A stretch of DNA of 64,000 nucleotides. It comes from Bacteroidota bacterium. Lineage in GTDB: Bacteria; Bacteroidota; Ignavibacteria; Tepidaquicellales; Tepidaquicellaceae. Every line of letters starts with the position of its first letter. The stretch's first letter is position 1. Both the position numbers and the translations under genes were made by a program. Below, piece after piece: positions 37,659 through 46,797 of this stretch. The stretch is taken from positions 130,844 through 194,843 of the forward strand of contig JAFDZR010000014.1 in NCBI GenBank assembly GCA_018266875.1, given 5' to 3'. Under the pieces are notes generated by a model, which saw only the letters and a list, made by a program, of their open reading frames with translations, was not told the DNA's origin and ran no database searches.

Positions 37659-38186
37659 TTGGTAAAGCTAAGATTAAAAAGAATGGGAAAGAAGCACTAT
37701 CCGGTTTACAAGATAGTTGCTGCTGATTCCCGTTTCCCGAGGGACGGAAGATTCATTGAATCAGTCGGTCTCTACAACCCGAATACAAATCCCATGGAAA
37801 TATCCCTGGATGAACCAAGAGTAATGTACTGGCTGAATGTAGGAGCTCAGCCGACTGATACAGTAAAAAGTATTCTCAGCAACGAAGGCGTAATGATAAA
37901 ATTCCATCTTACCAAAAAAGGTAAGGAAGCTGAATTCATCGAAGCCGAGATTGAGAAACATTTATCCGATAAGGACGCAAGACTGAAAAGAGCTGCGGAG
38001 AAAAAAGCGAGAAGAAAACTCAACAAGAAAAACAAAAAAGCTGAAGGCGATAAGACAGCTGAAACTGCAGCCGAAAAACCGGTTGAAAAACCGGCTGAAA
38101 CTCCGGCTGAAAAACCGGCTGAAACTCCGGCAGAAATTCCTGCTGAGAGTCCGGTTGAAGCCGCTGCCGAAAAACCCGCTGAATAA
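37659..38186 (+). CDS. rpsP: Ribosomal protein S16 with a long acidic/Pro-rich repeat tail
   Basis: The first ~85 residues are a normal S16: [57 protein letters not shown]. The protein is 175 residues, about twice the family length. Residues 90-130 are basic ([13 protein letters not shown]) and residues ~130-175 are repeats of the EKPAETPA type. TTG at 37659 is the likely start, with AAGGAG at 37639-37644 upstream. Tailed ribosomal proteins are common in this phylum, but the function of the repeats is unknown. Confidence 0.93.
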   Translation: MVKLRLKRMGKKHYPVYKIVAADSRFPRDGRFIESVGLYNPNTNPMEISLDEPRVMYWLNVGAQPTDTVKSILSNEGVMIKFHLTKKGKEAEFIEAEIEKHLSDKDARLKRAAEKKARRKLNKKNKKAEGDKTAETAAEKPVEKPAETPAEKPAETPAEIPAESPVEAAAEKPAE

Positions 38187-38276
38187 AATTTACTGCCGGC
38201 ACTGATAATTTAGCAGACCAGTGTTATAATTGATCGATATTATTCAATATTCTTAATTTAAAAAAGGAGATCCCAA

Positions 38277-38537
38277 ATGAAAGAATTTATTGAATTTATA
38301 GCTAAAAATCTTGTAGACAATCCTGATGCAGTGAGGGTGGAGGAAGTTGTTGAAGATGAAAATAAAATAAAATTCATACTTCACGTTCAGGACAGCGAGA
38401 CAGGTAAAGTGATCGGAAAAATGGGAAGGACTGCAAAAGCAATCAGAACATTGCTTTCAGCAGTAGCATCGAAATACGGGAAAAGAGCTTCGATGGAAAT
38501 CCCTGACAAGATCAAAAAAGAAAATACTGAAGGTTAA
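38277..38537 (+). CDS. khpA: KH-domain RNA-binding protein KhpA
   Basis: An 86-residue KH-domain protein. The RNA-binding loop appears in IGKMGRTAKAIRTLLSAVAS (the GxxG motif is GKMG). It is the usual length and position between rpsP and rimM. KhpA proteins bind small RNAs and mRNA as a global RNA chaperone with KhpB. AAGGAG precedes the ATG at 38277 by about seven bases. Confidence 0.93.
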   Translation: MKEFIEFIAKNLVDNPDAVRVEEVVEDENKIKFILHVQDSETGKVIGKMGRTAKAIRTLLSAVASKYGKRASMEIPDKIKKENTEG

Positions 38538-38542
38538 CTGAT

Positions 38543-39079
38543 TTGCCTGATATCAATGAATTTATTTCTGTTGGAAAAATTGTAAAGCCGATTGGTGTCA
38601 AAGGTAATTTAAAGGTTGTTTATCTAACTGATTTTCCTGAAAGGTTTAATGAACTTGATAAAGTTTATCTTTTCAATGAGAATAAGGAAGATTTTTTAAC
38701 TTTTAATTCTGAATTTGAATTTGAAATTTCAGAGAAAAAAATTTTCAGTGGTTACGTTAACATAAGATTACATGGATTCAGTGACAAGGATTCCGTAAAG
38801 GATTTTATTGGCGCAGTTGTTATGATCCCTGAATCCGACAGGGTTGAACTGCCCGAAGATAATTTTTATTTTTATGATCTGATAGGAGCTGAAGTGTTTG
38901 ATAAAGGCAAAAGACTGGGAGTTGTTGATTCGTTTTCAGATTTCGGAAGCGGTGATCTTTTAAATATTATTATTGACGGGAGAAAAGTTCTTATTCCCTT
39001 CAGAAAAGAATTTGTGAAACAAATCGATCTTAATAATAAAATGATCGAACTTGATCTGATCGAAGGATTCTTAGAATAG
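38543..39079 (+). CDS. rimM: Ribosome maturation factor RimM
   Basis: A 178-residue RimM: ISVGKIVKPIGVKGNLKV at the N-terminus, and the C-terminal PRC-barrel part with FYFYDLIGAEVFDKGKRLGV and VLIPFRKEFVKQIDLNNKMI. It binds S19 and helps 16S head maturation. TTG at 38543 is the likely start, five bases after khpA. Its TAG stop overlaps the possible GTG start of trmD. Confidence 0.93.
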   Translation: MPDINEFISVGKIVKPIGVKGNLKVVYLTDFPERFNELDKVYLFNENKEDFLTFNSEFEFEISEKKIFSGYVNIRLHGFSDKDSVKDFIGAVVMIPESDRVELPEDNFYFYDLIGAEVFDKGKRLGVVDSFSDFGSGDLLNIIIDGRKVLIPFRKEFVKQIDLNNKMIELDLIEGFLE

Positions 39080-39084
39080 TGAAA

Positions 39085-39789
39085 ATGAGATTTGATATTC
39101 TCAGTGCAAATTCCAGGATACTGGAAAGTTCTTTGAAAAACGGTTTAGTGTCTAGGGCTGTGGAAAAAGATCTGATCGAATTTCAGATCCATGACCTCAG
39201 AGACTACGCTGAAGGAAAATACAGGCAGATAGATGATCTTCCCTACGGCGGAGGCACAGGAATGATCTTAAAACCTGAACCTATATTCAGATGCGCTGAA
39301 AAGCTTAAAAGTGAGATCCCTTATGATGATATAATTTTTTTTTCACCACAGGGATTAAAGCTCGATCAGAAAATGCTGAATGAATTTTCCTTAAAGAAGA
39401 ATCTGATGCTTGTCTGCGGACATTACAAGGGAACAGATGAACGCGTTATCTCACGGCTTGTGACCAAGGAAATATCAATAGGAGATTACGTGCTGTCATG
39501 CGGGGATATTGCGGCATTTGTTTTTATTGATGCAGTGACCCGGCTTATACCTGGAGTGCTTGGAGACGGCGAATCGGCTATCACAGATTCATTTCAGGTT
39601 CATACAGGATTTGATTATCCACAGTATACCAGACCTGAAGTCTTCGGTAAATTGAAAGTTCCTGAGATACTGCTCTCGGGAGATCATAAAAAAATAGAGA
39701 TCTGGAGAGAAAAAAAAGCCAGAGCAAAATATAACAGAATAAACAAATTAAATAAGAAAAATAACAGAAACAGACAAGGAGAATTATAA
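39085..39789 (+). CDS. trmD: tRNA (guanine-37-N1)-methyltransferase TrmD
   Basis: A 234-residue SPOUT methyltransferase that forms m1G37. Marks are MRFDIL at the start, [22 protein letters not shown], the knot region [37 protein letters not shown] and the [18 protein letters not shown] end [23 protein letters not shown] at 39079 overlapping the rimM stop would add two residues; the ATG at 39085 fits the family start better. The C-terminus is Asn/Lys-rich. Confidence 0.94.
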   Translation: MRFDILSANSRILESSLKNGLVSRAVEKDLIEFQIHDLRDYAEGKYRQIDDLPYGGGTGMILKPEPIFRCAEKLKSEIPYDDIIFFSPQGLKLDQKMLNEFSLKKNLMLVCGHYKGTDERVISRLVTKEISIGDYVLSCGDIAAFVFIDAVTRLIPGVLGDGESAITDSFQVHTGFDYPQYTRPEVFGKLKVPEILLSGDHKKIEIWREKKARAKYNRINKLNKKNNRNRQGEL

Positions 39790-39791
39790 TC

Positions 39792-40235
39792 ATGGATCAA
39801 AAAATAAATCTGGTTACGGCAGGGCAGATACGGAATGACATTCCGGAGTTTCACGTAGGTGATACTATCTCGGTATCCGTAAACGTCTTCGAAGGCGATA
39901 AAGAAAGAATACAGATATTCAAAGGTATTGTAATGGGAATAAAAGGCGGCGGAATAAGCAAAACCTTCCGCGTGAGGAAAATTTCAAACGGAGTGGGAGT
40001 CGAAAGGATATTCCCAGTCAATTCTCCAAGAATTGCTAAGATCGAAATTTCCAAACACGGCAGCGTCAGAAGAGCTAAACTATATTACCTGAGAAATCTG
40101 ACAGGCAAAGCCGCAACCAAGATCAAGGAAAGAAAAAGAATTTCCAAAGTCCTTGAGGACGTCTTACCTGAAACACCGGTGGAAACCAAAAAGGATAATG
40201 CGGTTGAAGTAAAAGAAGAAGCAGCAGTTTATTAA
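39792..40235 (+). CDS. rplS: Ribosomal protein L19
   Basis: A 147-residue L19. The body carries [60 protein letters not shown] and [21 protein letters not shown]. It is longer than the usual ~115 by a C-terminal Glu/Lys tail ([20 protein letters not shown]), echoing the tail of S16 in the same operon. AAGGAG at 39776-39781 precedes the ATG by ten bases. A terminator follows, ending the ffh-to-rplS group. Confidence 0.95.
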   Translation: MDQKINLVTAGQIRNDIPEFHVGDTISVSVNVFEGDKERIQIFKGIVMGIKGGGISKTFRVRKISNGVGVERIFPVNSPRIAKIEISKHGSVRRAKLYYLRNLTGKAATKIKERKRISKVLEDVLPETPVETKKDNAVEVKEEAAVY

Positions 40236-40262
40236 AATTAATTTACATAAAATTAAATTTTT

Positions 40263-40292
40263 AACCGTCAATTATTTTTGACGGTTTTTTTT
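40263..40292 (+). terminator. Rho-independent terminator after rplS
   Basis: AACCGTCAA (40263-40271) and TTGACGGTT (40278-40286) form a 9-bp stem with a 6-base loop, followed by a T run to about 40293. The next gene begins at 40299. Confidence 0.9.
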
Positions 40293-40298
40293 TATTCA

Positions 40299-40919
40299 AT
40301 GAATCCGGGAAAAAAAATTTTTTTGTCCGTAGCCGGTAATATCGGTTCGGGCAAGTCTTCGTTAACAGCATTGATTGCGGACGAATTCAAATGGAAACCC
40401 TATTACGAAAAAGTCAACAATAATCCCTATCTGAAAGATTTCTATGCGGATATGAACCGATGGTCATTTAATCTGCAGGTCTATTTTCTTTCTCACAGAT
40501 TCAAAACCCATATCGAGATCCTTAAATCCAAATATTCCGTCATTCAGGACAGGAGTATTTATGAGGATGTGGAAATATTTGCCCTGAACCTGTATAAAAT
40601 GGGCAAGATGAGCAAAAGGGATTATGACAATTACAGAAAACTCTTCCGCGAAATGACAGGCTTTCTGAAAGCTCCGGACCTTCTCCTTTATCTGAAATCC
40701 GATCTGTCCAAACTCCAGAAACAGATCAGACTCAGGGGCAGGGATTTCGAAAAGAATATAGATTCCGGTTATTTGGAAAAGCTCAATGAAAGTTATGATG
40801 AATGGATAAGTAAATACAAAATAGGGAAATGCATTACAGTTGATTCCAATGATCTGGATTTCGTAAACAGGAAAAAAGATCTCGGGAAAATTATAAATTT
40901 GATTAAAGATAATATTTAG
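40299..40919 (+). CDS. Deoxynucleoside kinase (dAdo/dCyd kinase family)
   Basis: A 206-residue kinase for nucleoside salvage. P-loop SVAGNIGSGKSSLT, the substrate-site YYEKVNNNPYLKDFY, the ERS-like signature DRSIYED, and the lid RLRGRDFEKNID with arginines. ATG at 40299 is preferred over the TTG at 40278, which lies inside the terminator stem. It phosphorylates a deoxynucleoside with ATP in the cytoplasm; which base is not decided by sequence. It sits 5 bases before the GT9 gene. Confidence 0.9.
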   Translation: MNPGKKIFLSVAGNIGSGKSSLTALIADEFKWKPYYEKVNNNPYLKDFYADMNRWSFNLQVYFLSHRFKTHIEILKSKYSVIQDRSIYEDVEIFALNLYKMGKMSKRDYDNYRKLFREMTGFLKAPDLLLYLKSDLSKLQKQIRLRGRDFEKNIDSGYLEKLNESYDEWISKYKIGKCITVDSNDLDFVNRKKDLGKIINLIKDNI

Positions 40920-40924
40920 ACTCA

Positions 40925-42106
40925 ATGGATTTCAAAGATATTAAAATACCTGACTGTAAATATTTTTCGGGATACAAACCATGTTTCCCGGGATATGACT
41001 GTCTTAAAGACGGATGCAAAATGGCTCAGTCCGGAGACAATACACATCTGCATGGAAAGAATATTCTTATAATTTCCCTTGACGCCCTTGGAAATGTGCT
41101 GCTAAATACTTCAATACTCAGATCGCTGAAAAAAAAATATCCCGTCAGCACAATTCACTGGATCACTATGAAAAGCGCTCTTCCGATACTTTCCAATAAC
41201 GAATTCATTGACAGGATCTATTCCTGGGAAGATACTGACAGAATGATCCTCTCCGAAATGAAATTTGATATTCTGCTCAACGGTGATAAATCCGTCTATG
41301 CATGCGCATTTGCAAACACCGTGAATGCTTCCGATAAATACGGATTCATTCTTAATGAATCAGGGAAGATAATTCCGGCAAATGAGTCGGCAATTTATAA
41401 TTACACTATGGGTATTAATGATGAACTGAAATTCAGAAAGAACATGAAATCAGGAAGCGAGATTATTCATGAGACATTTGGACTTGATTATGCAAGGGAT
41501 GAATATGTGTTTTCATTTTCTGCGGAAGAAATTAATTTCATAGAAAAGTACAGGGAGCAGATCAAATATGACAGGAATAATATATACATAGGACTGAATA
41601 CCGGATGTTCAAATCTTTTCCCCAATAAGAAGATGACAATTGAACAGCACGTTGCTCTGATCATGGAGCTTTCCAAAAGAGATGAATTCAGGATACTGCT
41701 GCTCGGAGGAAAAGAGGACACAGAAAGGAATCTCAGGATACATGAAAGTCTTGACAGGGATATTCAGAATAAAATTATATATACTCCTACTAATCTCGGT
41801 ATCAGGAACGGCGCGTGTTTTATGGATGTGTGTGATATCGTTGTAACCGGAGACAGTTTCGGTATGCATCTTGCCATTGCTCTGAAAAAATATGTGATAG
41901 CATGGTTCGGTCTGTCATGCTGGAACGAAATAGATCTTTTCGACCGCGGGGAAAAACTGATTCCTACCGGTCTTGAATGCGCTCCATGCTGGAAAAAGGA
42001 ATGTCCCTACAATCTGGAATGCATTGTAATGATAGATATCAGTAAAATTGCAGGTTACATAAAAAAATATGCTTTAATGAAACCGCTGTTTTCCAGCAAG
42101 AACTGA
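40925..42106 (+). CDS. Glycosyltransferase family 9 (heptosyltransferase-like) with a Cys-rich N-terminus
   Basis: A 393-residue GT9/ADP-heptose:LPS-type GT-B enzyme: ILIISLDALGNVLLNTSILR, FDILLNGDKS, GLNTGCSN, LLGGKEDTERN and DIVVTGDSFGMHLAIAL (donor-site region). Before the first strand there is a Cys-rich segment CKYFSGYKPC...CLKDGCK, and near the end CAPCWKKECPYNLEC. The spacing suggests metal or disulphide sites. Sugar and acceptor are unknown; LPS core or another surface glycan is likely. A second GT9 is at 43460-44638. Confidence 0.82.
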   Translation: MDFKDIKIPDCKYFSGYKPCFPGYDCLKDGCKMAQSGDNTHLHGKNILIISLDALGNVLLNTSILRSLKKKYPVSTIHWITMKSALPILSNNEFIDRIYSWEDTDRMILSEMKFDILLNGDKSVYACAFANTVNASDKYGFILNESGKIIPANESAIYNYTMGINDELKFRKNMKSGSEIIHETFGLDYARDEYVFSFSAEEINFIEKYREQIKYDRNNIYIGLNTGCSNLFPNKKMTIEQHVALIMELSKRDEFRILLLGGKEDTERNLRIHESLDRDIQNKIIYTPTNLGIRNGACFMDVCDIVVTGDSFGMHLAIALKKYVIAWFGLSCWNEIDLFDRGEKLIPTGLECAPCWKKECPYNLECIVMIDISKIAGYIKKYALMKPLFSSKN

Positions 42107-42107
42107 A

Positions 42108-42290
42108 TTACGTCTGATTATCCTTTTGTTTCTCATCAGAATTGCTTTCAGCATTTTTGTTTTCACTTCCTTCATCTTTGAAATATTTCCCGATAAAAGA
42201 ATTACTGTATTTATTAACTGATGTTATTATATAGATCACTACAATTACAATTGCAGCAATCAGTCCGATTATCCAGATTGCAACTTCCAA
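42108..42290 (-). CDS. Small single-pass membrane protein
   Basis: A 60-residue predicted protein: a helix VAIWIIGLIAAIVIVVIYII at residues 3-22, then a charged Asn/Glu/Lys-rich tail ending EKQKDNQT. It starts with ATG 42290, lies 20 bases downstream of leucine dehydrogenase on the same strand, and converges with the GT9 gene. No family recognised; the low-complexity tail limits confidence. Confidence 0.5.
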   Translation of the reverse strand: MEVAIWIIGLIAAIVIVVIYIITSVNKYSNSFIGKYFKDEGSENKNAESNSDEKQKDNQT

Positions 42291-42310
42291 AATAGTATGC
42301 TTATGTTTGC

Positions 42311-43432
42311 TTACAGATTACGCTGATTGAATAATCTCTGATCCCTGTAAATTCTTATTCGTTTAGCCTGTGAAACTGCATTCATTCTGTTCTCGGCTAT
42401 TTTTCTTGAAGCTGCTTCAGTCGGAATATTTTCCTTCTGAGAAATATGAATTATGCTTTTGAGAATGTCATAGATTCCCGATGTCTGTTTCAGAGCCCTG
42501 TCCCGGTTATAACCCTCGAGTTCATTATAAACATTAATAAGACCGCCGGCATTTATCACATAGTCCGGAGCATACAGGATTCCTTTATCTTTGAGCATCT
42601 TACCGTGCTTTTCTTCCTCACCGAGCTGATTGTTTGCAGCGCCGGCAATTATTTTGACTTTAAGCTTAGGAATTGTAGTGTCATTAATGATTCCTCCGAG
42701 AGCTGCGGGAGAAAAAACATCCGCTTCAGTCGTGAATATTTCTTCATCATTCAGAACCTTGGCTTTAAAATCAGAAACGAGTTTTTTGAGTTTATCTTCA
42801 TAAAGATCATTGACATAAAGCACAGCACCGTCATCGTACAAATATTTGCAAAGATGCTTTCCGACATTTCCGCCTGCTCCCTGAATGATCACTTTCTTTC
42901 CTTCAAGCGAATCGCTGCCGTATATTTCATTTATACAGGCTTTGATTCCAACAAACGTTCCGTAAGCTGTAACAGGAGATGGATCTCCGCTGCCGCCCAC
43001 TTCAATTGGAATACCAGTAACATGACGTGTTTCCATCATAATGTATTCCATATCCTTAATGCTCGTTCCAACGTCTTCAGCCGTTATGTATCTTCCAGAA
43101 AGACCTTCCACATATCTTCCGAACGCCCTGAAAAGTCCCTCGGTCTTTTGTGTCCTTGAATCACCTATTATAACAGCTTTGCCTCCTCCAAGATTAAGAC
43201 CGGCTACGGCAGCTTTGTAAGTCATTCCCCTGGATAATCTGAGCACATCTATCAATGCTTCCTCATCTGAAGCGTAATTCCACATTCTTGTTCCTCCGAG
43301 AGCAGGTCCGAGTGTAGTGTTATGAATTCCAATAATTGCTTTTAAACCAAGTTCTTTGTTTGAGCAAAAAACCACCTGTTCATGACCAAACGATTCTATT
43401 ATATCAAAAGTAGGAAATTTATTGTTTTGCAT
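42311..43432 (-). CDS. Leucine dehydrogenase-type amino acid dehydrogenase
   Basis: A 373-residue Glu/Leu/Phe/Val dehydrogenase of the leucine branch: AIIGIHNTTLGPALGGTRMW, MTYKAAVAGLNLGGGKAVIIG with the catalytic Lys, TAEDVGTSIKDMEYI, and the nucleotide motif VIIQGAGGNVGKHL. It oxidatively deaminates branched-chain amino acids to 2-oxo acids with NAD. It is the usual length for the leucine branch. It shares a strand with the upstream GT9 gene (27 bases away), but the pairing looks accidental. Confidence 0.9.
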   Translation of the reverse strand: MQNNKFPTFDIIESFGHEQVVFCSNKELGLKAIIGIHNTTLGPALGGTRMWNYASDEEALIDVLRLSRGMTYKAAVAGLNLGGGKAVIIGDSRTQKTEGLFRAFGRYVEGLSGRYITAEDVGTSIKDMEYIMMETRHVTGIPIEVGGSGDPSPVTAYGTFVGIKACINEIYGSDSLEGKKVIIQGAGGNVGKHLCKYLYDDGAVLYVNDLYEDKLKKLVSDFKAKVLNDEEIFTTEADVFSPAALGGIINDTTIPKLKVKIIAGAANNQLGEEEKHGKMLKDKGILYAPDYVINAGGLINVYNELEGYNRDRALKQTSGIYDILKSIIHISQKENIPTEAASRKIAENRMNAVSQAKRIRIYRDQRLFNQRNL

Positions 43433-43459
43433 AATTATTTTTTAAATTTTATAATATTA

Positions 43460-44638
43460 TTAATTAAGCTGGTTCTGAAAACTCCGGAACAATTCCGGAT
43501 TTAGTGCTTTCCTTATATAAATAAAAACATCATCGACGGAAATATGAGCCATGCACTGCGGAACCTGACATCCGTAATCATGACCTAAATAAAGACAGGG
43601 ACTGCAGAATTTATCACTCTGAATAAGAACCGCATTTTTATTGTATGATCCCCATTTTACAGGATTTGTCGGACCATGCAGACCCATTGTTTTTGTTCCG
43701 ACGCATGATGCAATATGAAGCATTCCTGTATTGCTGCAGACGATCAGTTTTACTTTCTTTACAATTGCAACTACGTTGTCAAGAGGATACATGCCTGCGG
43801 TATTTATTACATTTTTTCCAATACCTTCCGCTATCTCTCTGCATCTTTCCTCTTCATGAGAAGCTCCGGTGATCAGGATTTTGATATTACTGTCATAATC
43901 CACAAGTCTTTTACCGAGATCAATATAATTTTTAACTTCCCATTCCCGCGGCTTTCCGTTCTCCCCGCAGCCCGGATGGAGACAGATCACTGTCCTGTCA
44001 TTTAGTTCATTCCGTGACCAAAACTCCTCTGCAAATTTAAAGTCTTTAGAATTTAAAAAATATTCTAATTTTTTATCCTCTTCCTTAATATTTATACCTA
44101 AGGGAACTACAAGATCAAGGAAATTTTCCAGCTCGTGCTTGGTTCTGGAATGAGCAACCACACTGTCATATCCGAAATGCTTGAACTGACCTTCGGTTTT
44201 AAAACCTATTGTATAATCAGCTTTTGCAAGTATTGTCATTATCGCATTTATTCTTTCCCACTGTCCAACGTCAATTATCACATCATATTTATTTTTTCTG
44301 AGATTCATTATAAAACTAAAAAAAGAAAATGGTTTCTTTAAATATGAATGAACATTGCAGTCTATTATCCTGTCAACATAAGGTATTTTCTTGATCACGG
44401 AATAATTTATCTGAGAGCAGATAAATGTAATTTCAGCTTCGGGAAAGTTCTGCTTCAGCACCCTCAGCGTAGGAATAAGAAGAATAGAATCCCCTATGGC
44501 AGCAAGTTTAATGATTAATATCTTTTTGATATTTTCAATCGGAATGCGCCTTTTCCTTTTTGTAAGAATTGCTAAAAGAATTATAGCAGGAATACCAACA
44601 TACTTATCAAAAATTCTGAAAATGGCTCTTCGTTTCAA
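43460..44638 (-). CDS. Glycosyltransferase family 9 (heptosyltransferase-like)
   Basis: A 392-residue GT-B enzyme of the LPS heptosyltransferase family: ILIIKLAAIGDSILLIPTLRVL at the N-terminus, ITFICSQINYSVIKKIPYVDRI, YDVIIDVGQWERI, the donor-site LHPGCGENGKPREW, ITGASHEEERC and LIVCSNTGMLHIASCVGTKTMGLHGPTNPVKW. It probably adds a sugar to lipid A core or another glycolipid at the inner membrane. It lies in a divergent pair with cytidine deaminase. Confidence 0.9.
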   Translation of the reverse strand: MKRRAIFRIFDKYVGIPAIILLAILTKRKRRIPIENIKKILIIKLAAIGDSILLIPTLRVLKQNFPEAEITFICSQINYSVIKKIPYVDRIIDCNVHSYLKKPFSFFSFIMNLRKNKYDVIIDVGQWERINAIMTILAKADYTIGFKTEGQFKHFGYDSVVAHSRTKHELENFLDLVVPLGINIKEEDKKLEYFLNSKDFKFAEEFWSRNELNDRTVICLHPGCGENGKPREWEVKNYIDLGKRLVDYDSNIKILITGASHEEERCREIAEGIGKNVINTAGMYPLDNVVAIVKKVKLIVCSNTGMLHIASCVGTKTMGLHGPTNPVKWGSYNKNAVLIQSDKFCSPCLYLGHDYGCQVPQCMAHISVDDVFIYIRKALNPELFRSFQNQLN

Positions 44639-44732
44639 GGCTTAGTATCTGAAGAATAAATTTATTTGATAATATACTCAGAAATGGATATATTATCAAT
44701 AAATAAGGATAATTTCACATTAACTACATACT

Positions 44733-45143
44733 TTGCATTCAGAATACAAGAAGCTGATCGAGCTTTCAATTAAAGCAAGGAAATTTTCATATTCACCATA
44801 CTCGGAATTTTCCGTCGGAGCCGCACTCCTGACAAAAGATAACAAGATATTCACAGGAACTAACATAGAATGCGCTTCTTACTCTCTCAGCATCTGCGCA
44901 GAGAGAGTGGCTTATTCAAAAGCTGTTTCCGAAGGTTATAAGAAATTTAAAGCTGTAGCAATTTCATCCAGCGCAGATGATTTCACTTTTCCATGCGGCG
45001 CGTGCAGACAGTTTATGGCAGAATTCGGAATCGAAACGGATATACTTCTTGTTAAATCGAAATCCATGGTAAAATCATTTAAGCTCTCCGATCTGCTCCC
45101 GGGAGTTTTCGACAAAAAATATTTATTTAATTCAAAAAAATGA
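44733..45143 (+). CDS. cdd: Cytidine deaminase
   Basis: A 136-residue zinc deaminase converting (deoxy)cytidine to (deoxy)uridine. Motifs: FSVGAALLTKDNKIFTGTNI, the HAE-type site here as CAERVAYSKA (Cys-Ala-Glu, as in tetrameric enzymes) and the zinc ligands in FPCGACRQFMAEF. TTG at 44733 is the likely start. The stop overlaps the tdk start by 4 bases (ATGA), so the two are coupled. Confidence 0.93.
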   Translation: MHSEYKKLIELSIKARKFSYSPYSEFSVGAALLTKDNKIFTGTNIECASYSLSICAERVAYSKAVSEGYKKFKAVAISSSADDFTFPCGACRQFMAEFGIETDILLVKSKSMVKSFKLSDLLPGVFDKKYLFNSKK

Positions 45144-45733
45144 ACGAGAATTTACAGATAAGAACTTTTAAAAAGACAGGTCACATTGAGGTCATCTGCG
45201 GAAGCATGTTTTCAGGAAAAACAGAAGAACTGATCAGAAGGATCAGAAGAGCTGAAATTGCTAAGCAGAGAGTAAAAGTATTCAAGCCAAAGATCGACAA
45301 CAGATACAGTGAATTTGAAATTGTATCTCACAATGAACAGTCATACCCATCAGAAGTGGTTTCAAACGCTGAGGAAATACTGGACAAAAGCTTTGACGTT
45401 GAGGTTATAGGAATTGACGAAGCCCAGTTTTTTGATAATAACCTGATCCAGATATGTCAGGATCTTGCCGACTCCGGAAAAAGGGTAATTGTCGCCGGAC
45501 TCGATCAGGATTACAGGGCTCAGCCATTTGAACCAATGCCTCAGCTTCTTGCGATCGCTGAATACATCAGCAAAACCCTTGCTGTCTGCGTGATATGCGG
45601 AGCTCCCGCAAACAGAACGCACAGGGTTTCAGACAGTGAAGAGCAGATTCTGGTCGGCGCTACAAATCATTATGAAGCAAGATGCAGACTTCATCATGTA
45701 ATAAAAACCGAATCCAAAAAAGAAGCGATCTGA
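45140..45733 (+). CDS. tdk: Thymidine kinase
   Basis: A 197-residue type II thymidine kinase: P-loop VICGSMFSGKTEELIRRIRRA, the Walker B region IGIDEAQFFD, the thymidine-binding VAGLDQDYRAQPFEPMP, and a structural zinc site (CVICGAPANRTHRV...CRLHH). It phosphorylates thymidine for salvage. The start overlaps cdd. Together with cdd and the BMP lipoprotein next door it forms a pyrimidine nucleoside uptake/salvage group. Confidence 0.94.
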   Translation: MNENLQIRTFKKTGHIEVICGSMFSGKTEELIRRIRRAEIAKQRVKVFKPKIDNRYSEFEIVSHNEQSYPSEVVSNAEEILDKSFDVEVIGIDEAQFFDNNLIQICQDLADSGKRVIVAGLDQDYRAQPFEPMPQLLAIAEYISKTLAVCVICGAPANRTHRVSDSEEQILVGATNHYEARCRLHHVIKTESKKEAI

Positions 45734-45762
45734 ATTCCAAATTTTAACTTAAACCAATAACA

Positions 45763-46788
45763 ATGAAAACATTTTTTGCAGTCATTCTGTCAGTTATTCT
45801 ATTATCAGGATTTAATTCATGCGGGAAGAAAGAAAATTCAGCTGAAAAAGAATCAGGTTCCGTTCCGACTAAAGTCGGTCTGGTGTTTGACATCGGGGGC
45901 AGAGGCGATAAATCATTTAATGATGCGGCATACAAAGGTCTTGAAGCTGCCAAAGAAAAACTCGGAGTGGATTTTGAAGTCATTGATCCGGGCGACGGCT
46001 CAGACAGGGAATCCGCGCTGAGAAAGCTCGCCAGTAAAAAGGACATCGGTCTGATATTCGGTGTCGGTTTTATTTTTACAGATGACATTAACAATATAGC
46101 TGCGGAATATCCAGATAAGAAATTTGCATGCGTTGATTATTCCGTCGATCCGTCTAAACAGATACCGCCGAATGTCGAAGCTCTTGAGTTTAAGGAAGAA
46201 GAAGGTTCATTTCTAGTTGGAGTACTTGCAGCTTTGAAATCAAAGACAAAAAAGGTCGGCTTCATAGGAGGAATGGAATCAACGCTTATAAGAAAATTCG
46301 AGGAAGGATATAAAGAAGGCGTTAAATATGCCGATCCCGAATGTCAGGTGCTCTCAGGTTATGTAAGCGTCTCTCCGGACGGCTTTAAAAATCCCGGAAA
46401 GGCAAAGGAAATTGCTCTCAGTCAGTACAGTAACGGTGCCGATATAATTTATCACGCATCCGGATTGTCCGGTCTAGGACTATTTGAGGCAGCAAGGGAG
46501 AAAAACAAACTTGCCATCGGCGTGGATATGGATCAGGAAAAGGAAGCTCCGGGTTTTGTCCTAACCAGCATGGTGAAACAGGTCGATCAGGCGGTCTTCA
46601 ATGCCGTAAAGAGTTTTAAGGAAAATAAATTTACCGGCGGAATAAAAACTTTCGGGCTGACAGATAACGGTGTAAGCTATGTTTATGATTTTAAGAATAA
46701 GGATATGATCTCACCGGAAATTATCGCAAAGGTCGAAGAAGCAAAGAAAAAAATTACCGGCGGTGAAATAAAAATAATCATTAAATGA
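45763..46788 (+). CDS. BMP-family nucleoside-binding lipoprotein (ABC transporter substrate-binding)
   Basis: A 341-residue periplasmic-binding-type lipoprotein. Signal peptide with lipobox near LSGFNSCGKK (Cys at residue 21), then KVGLVFDIGGRGDKSFNDAAYKG, characteristic of basic membrane protein (Med/BMP/PnrA) binding proteins for nucleosides. KKVGFIGGMESTLIRKFEEGY and the sugar-site IYHASGLSGLGLFEAA follow. No permease or ATPase gene lies nearby, so the transporter partners are elsewhere. It sits 30 bases after tdk in the same direction and converges with sprA 9 bases later. Confidence 0.9.
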   Translation: MKTFFAVILSVILLSGFNSCGKKENSAEKESGSVPTKVGLVFDIGGRGDKSFNDAAYKGLEAAKEKLGVDFEVIDPGDGSDRESALRKLASKKDIGLIFGVGFIFTDDINNIAAEYPDKKFACVDYSVDPSKQIPPNVEALEFKEEEGSFLVGVLAALKSKTKKVGFIGGMESTLIRKFEEGYKEGVKYADPECQVLSGYVSVSPDGFKNPGKAKEIALSQYSNGADIIYHASGLSGLGLFEAAREKNKLAIGVDMDQEKEAPGFVLTSMVKQVDQAVFNAVKSFKENKFTGGIKTFGLTDNGVSYVYDFKNKDMISPEIIAKVEEAKKKITGGEIKIIIK

Positions 46789-46797
46789 TCCGCAATT

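Noticed and set aside
40278..40298. TTG start for the deoxynucleoside kinase
   Set aside because: It lies within the rplS terminator stem; ATG 40299 gives the family-typical N-terminus.
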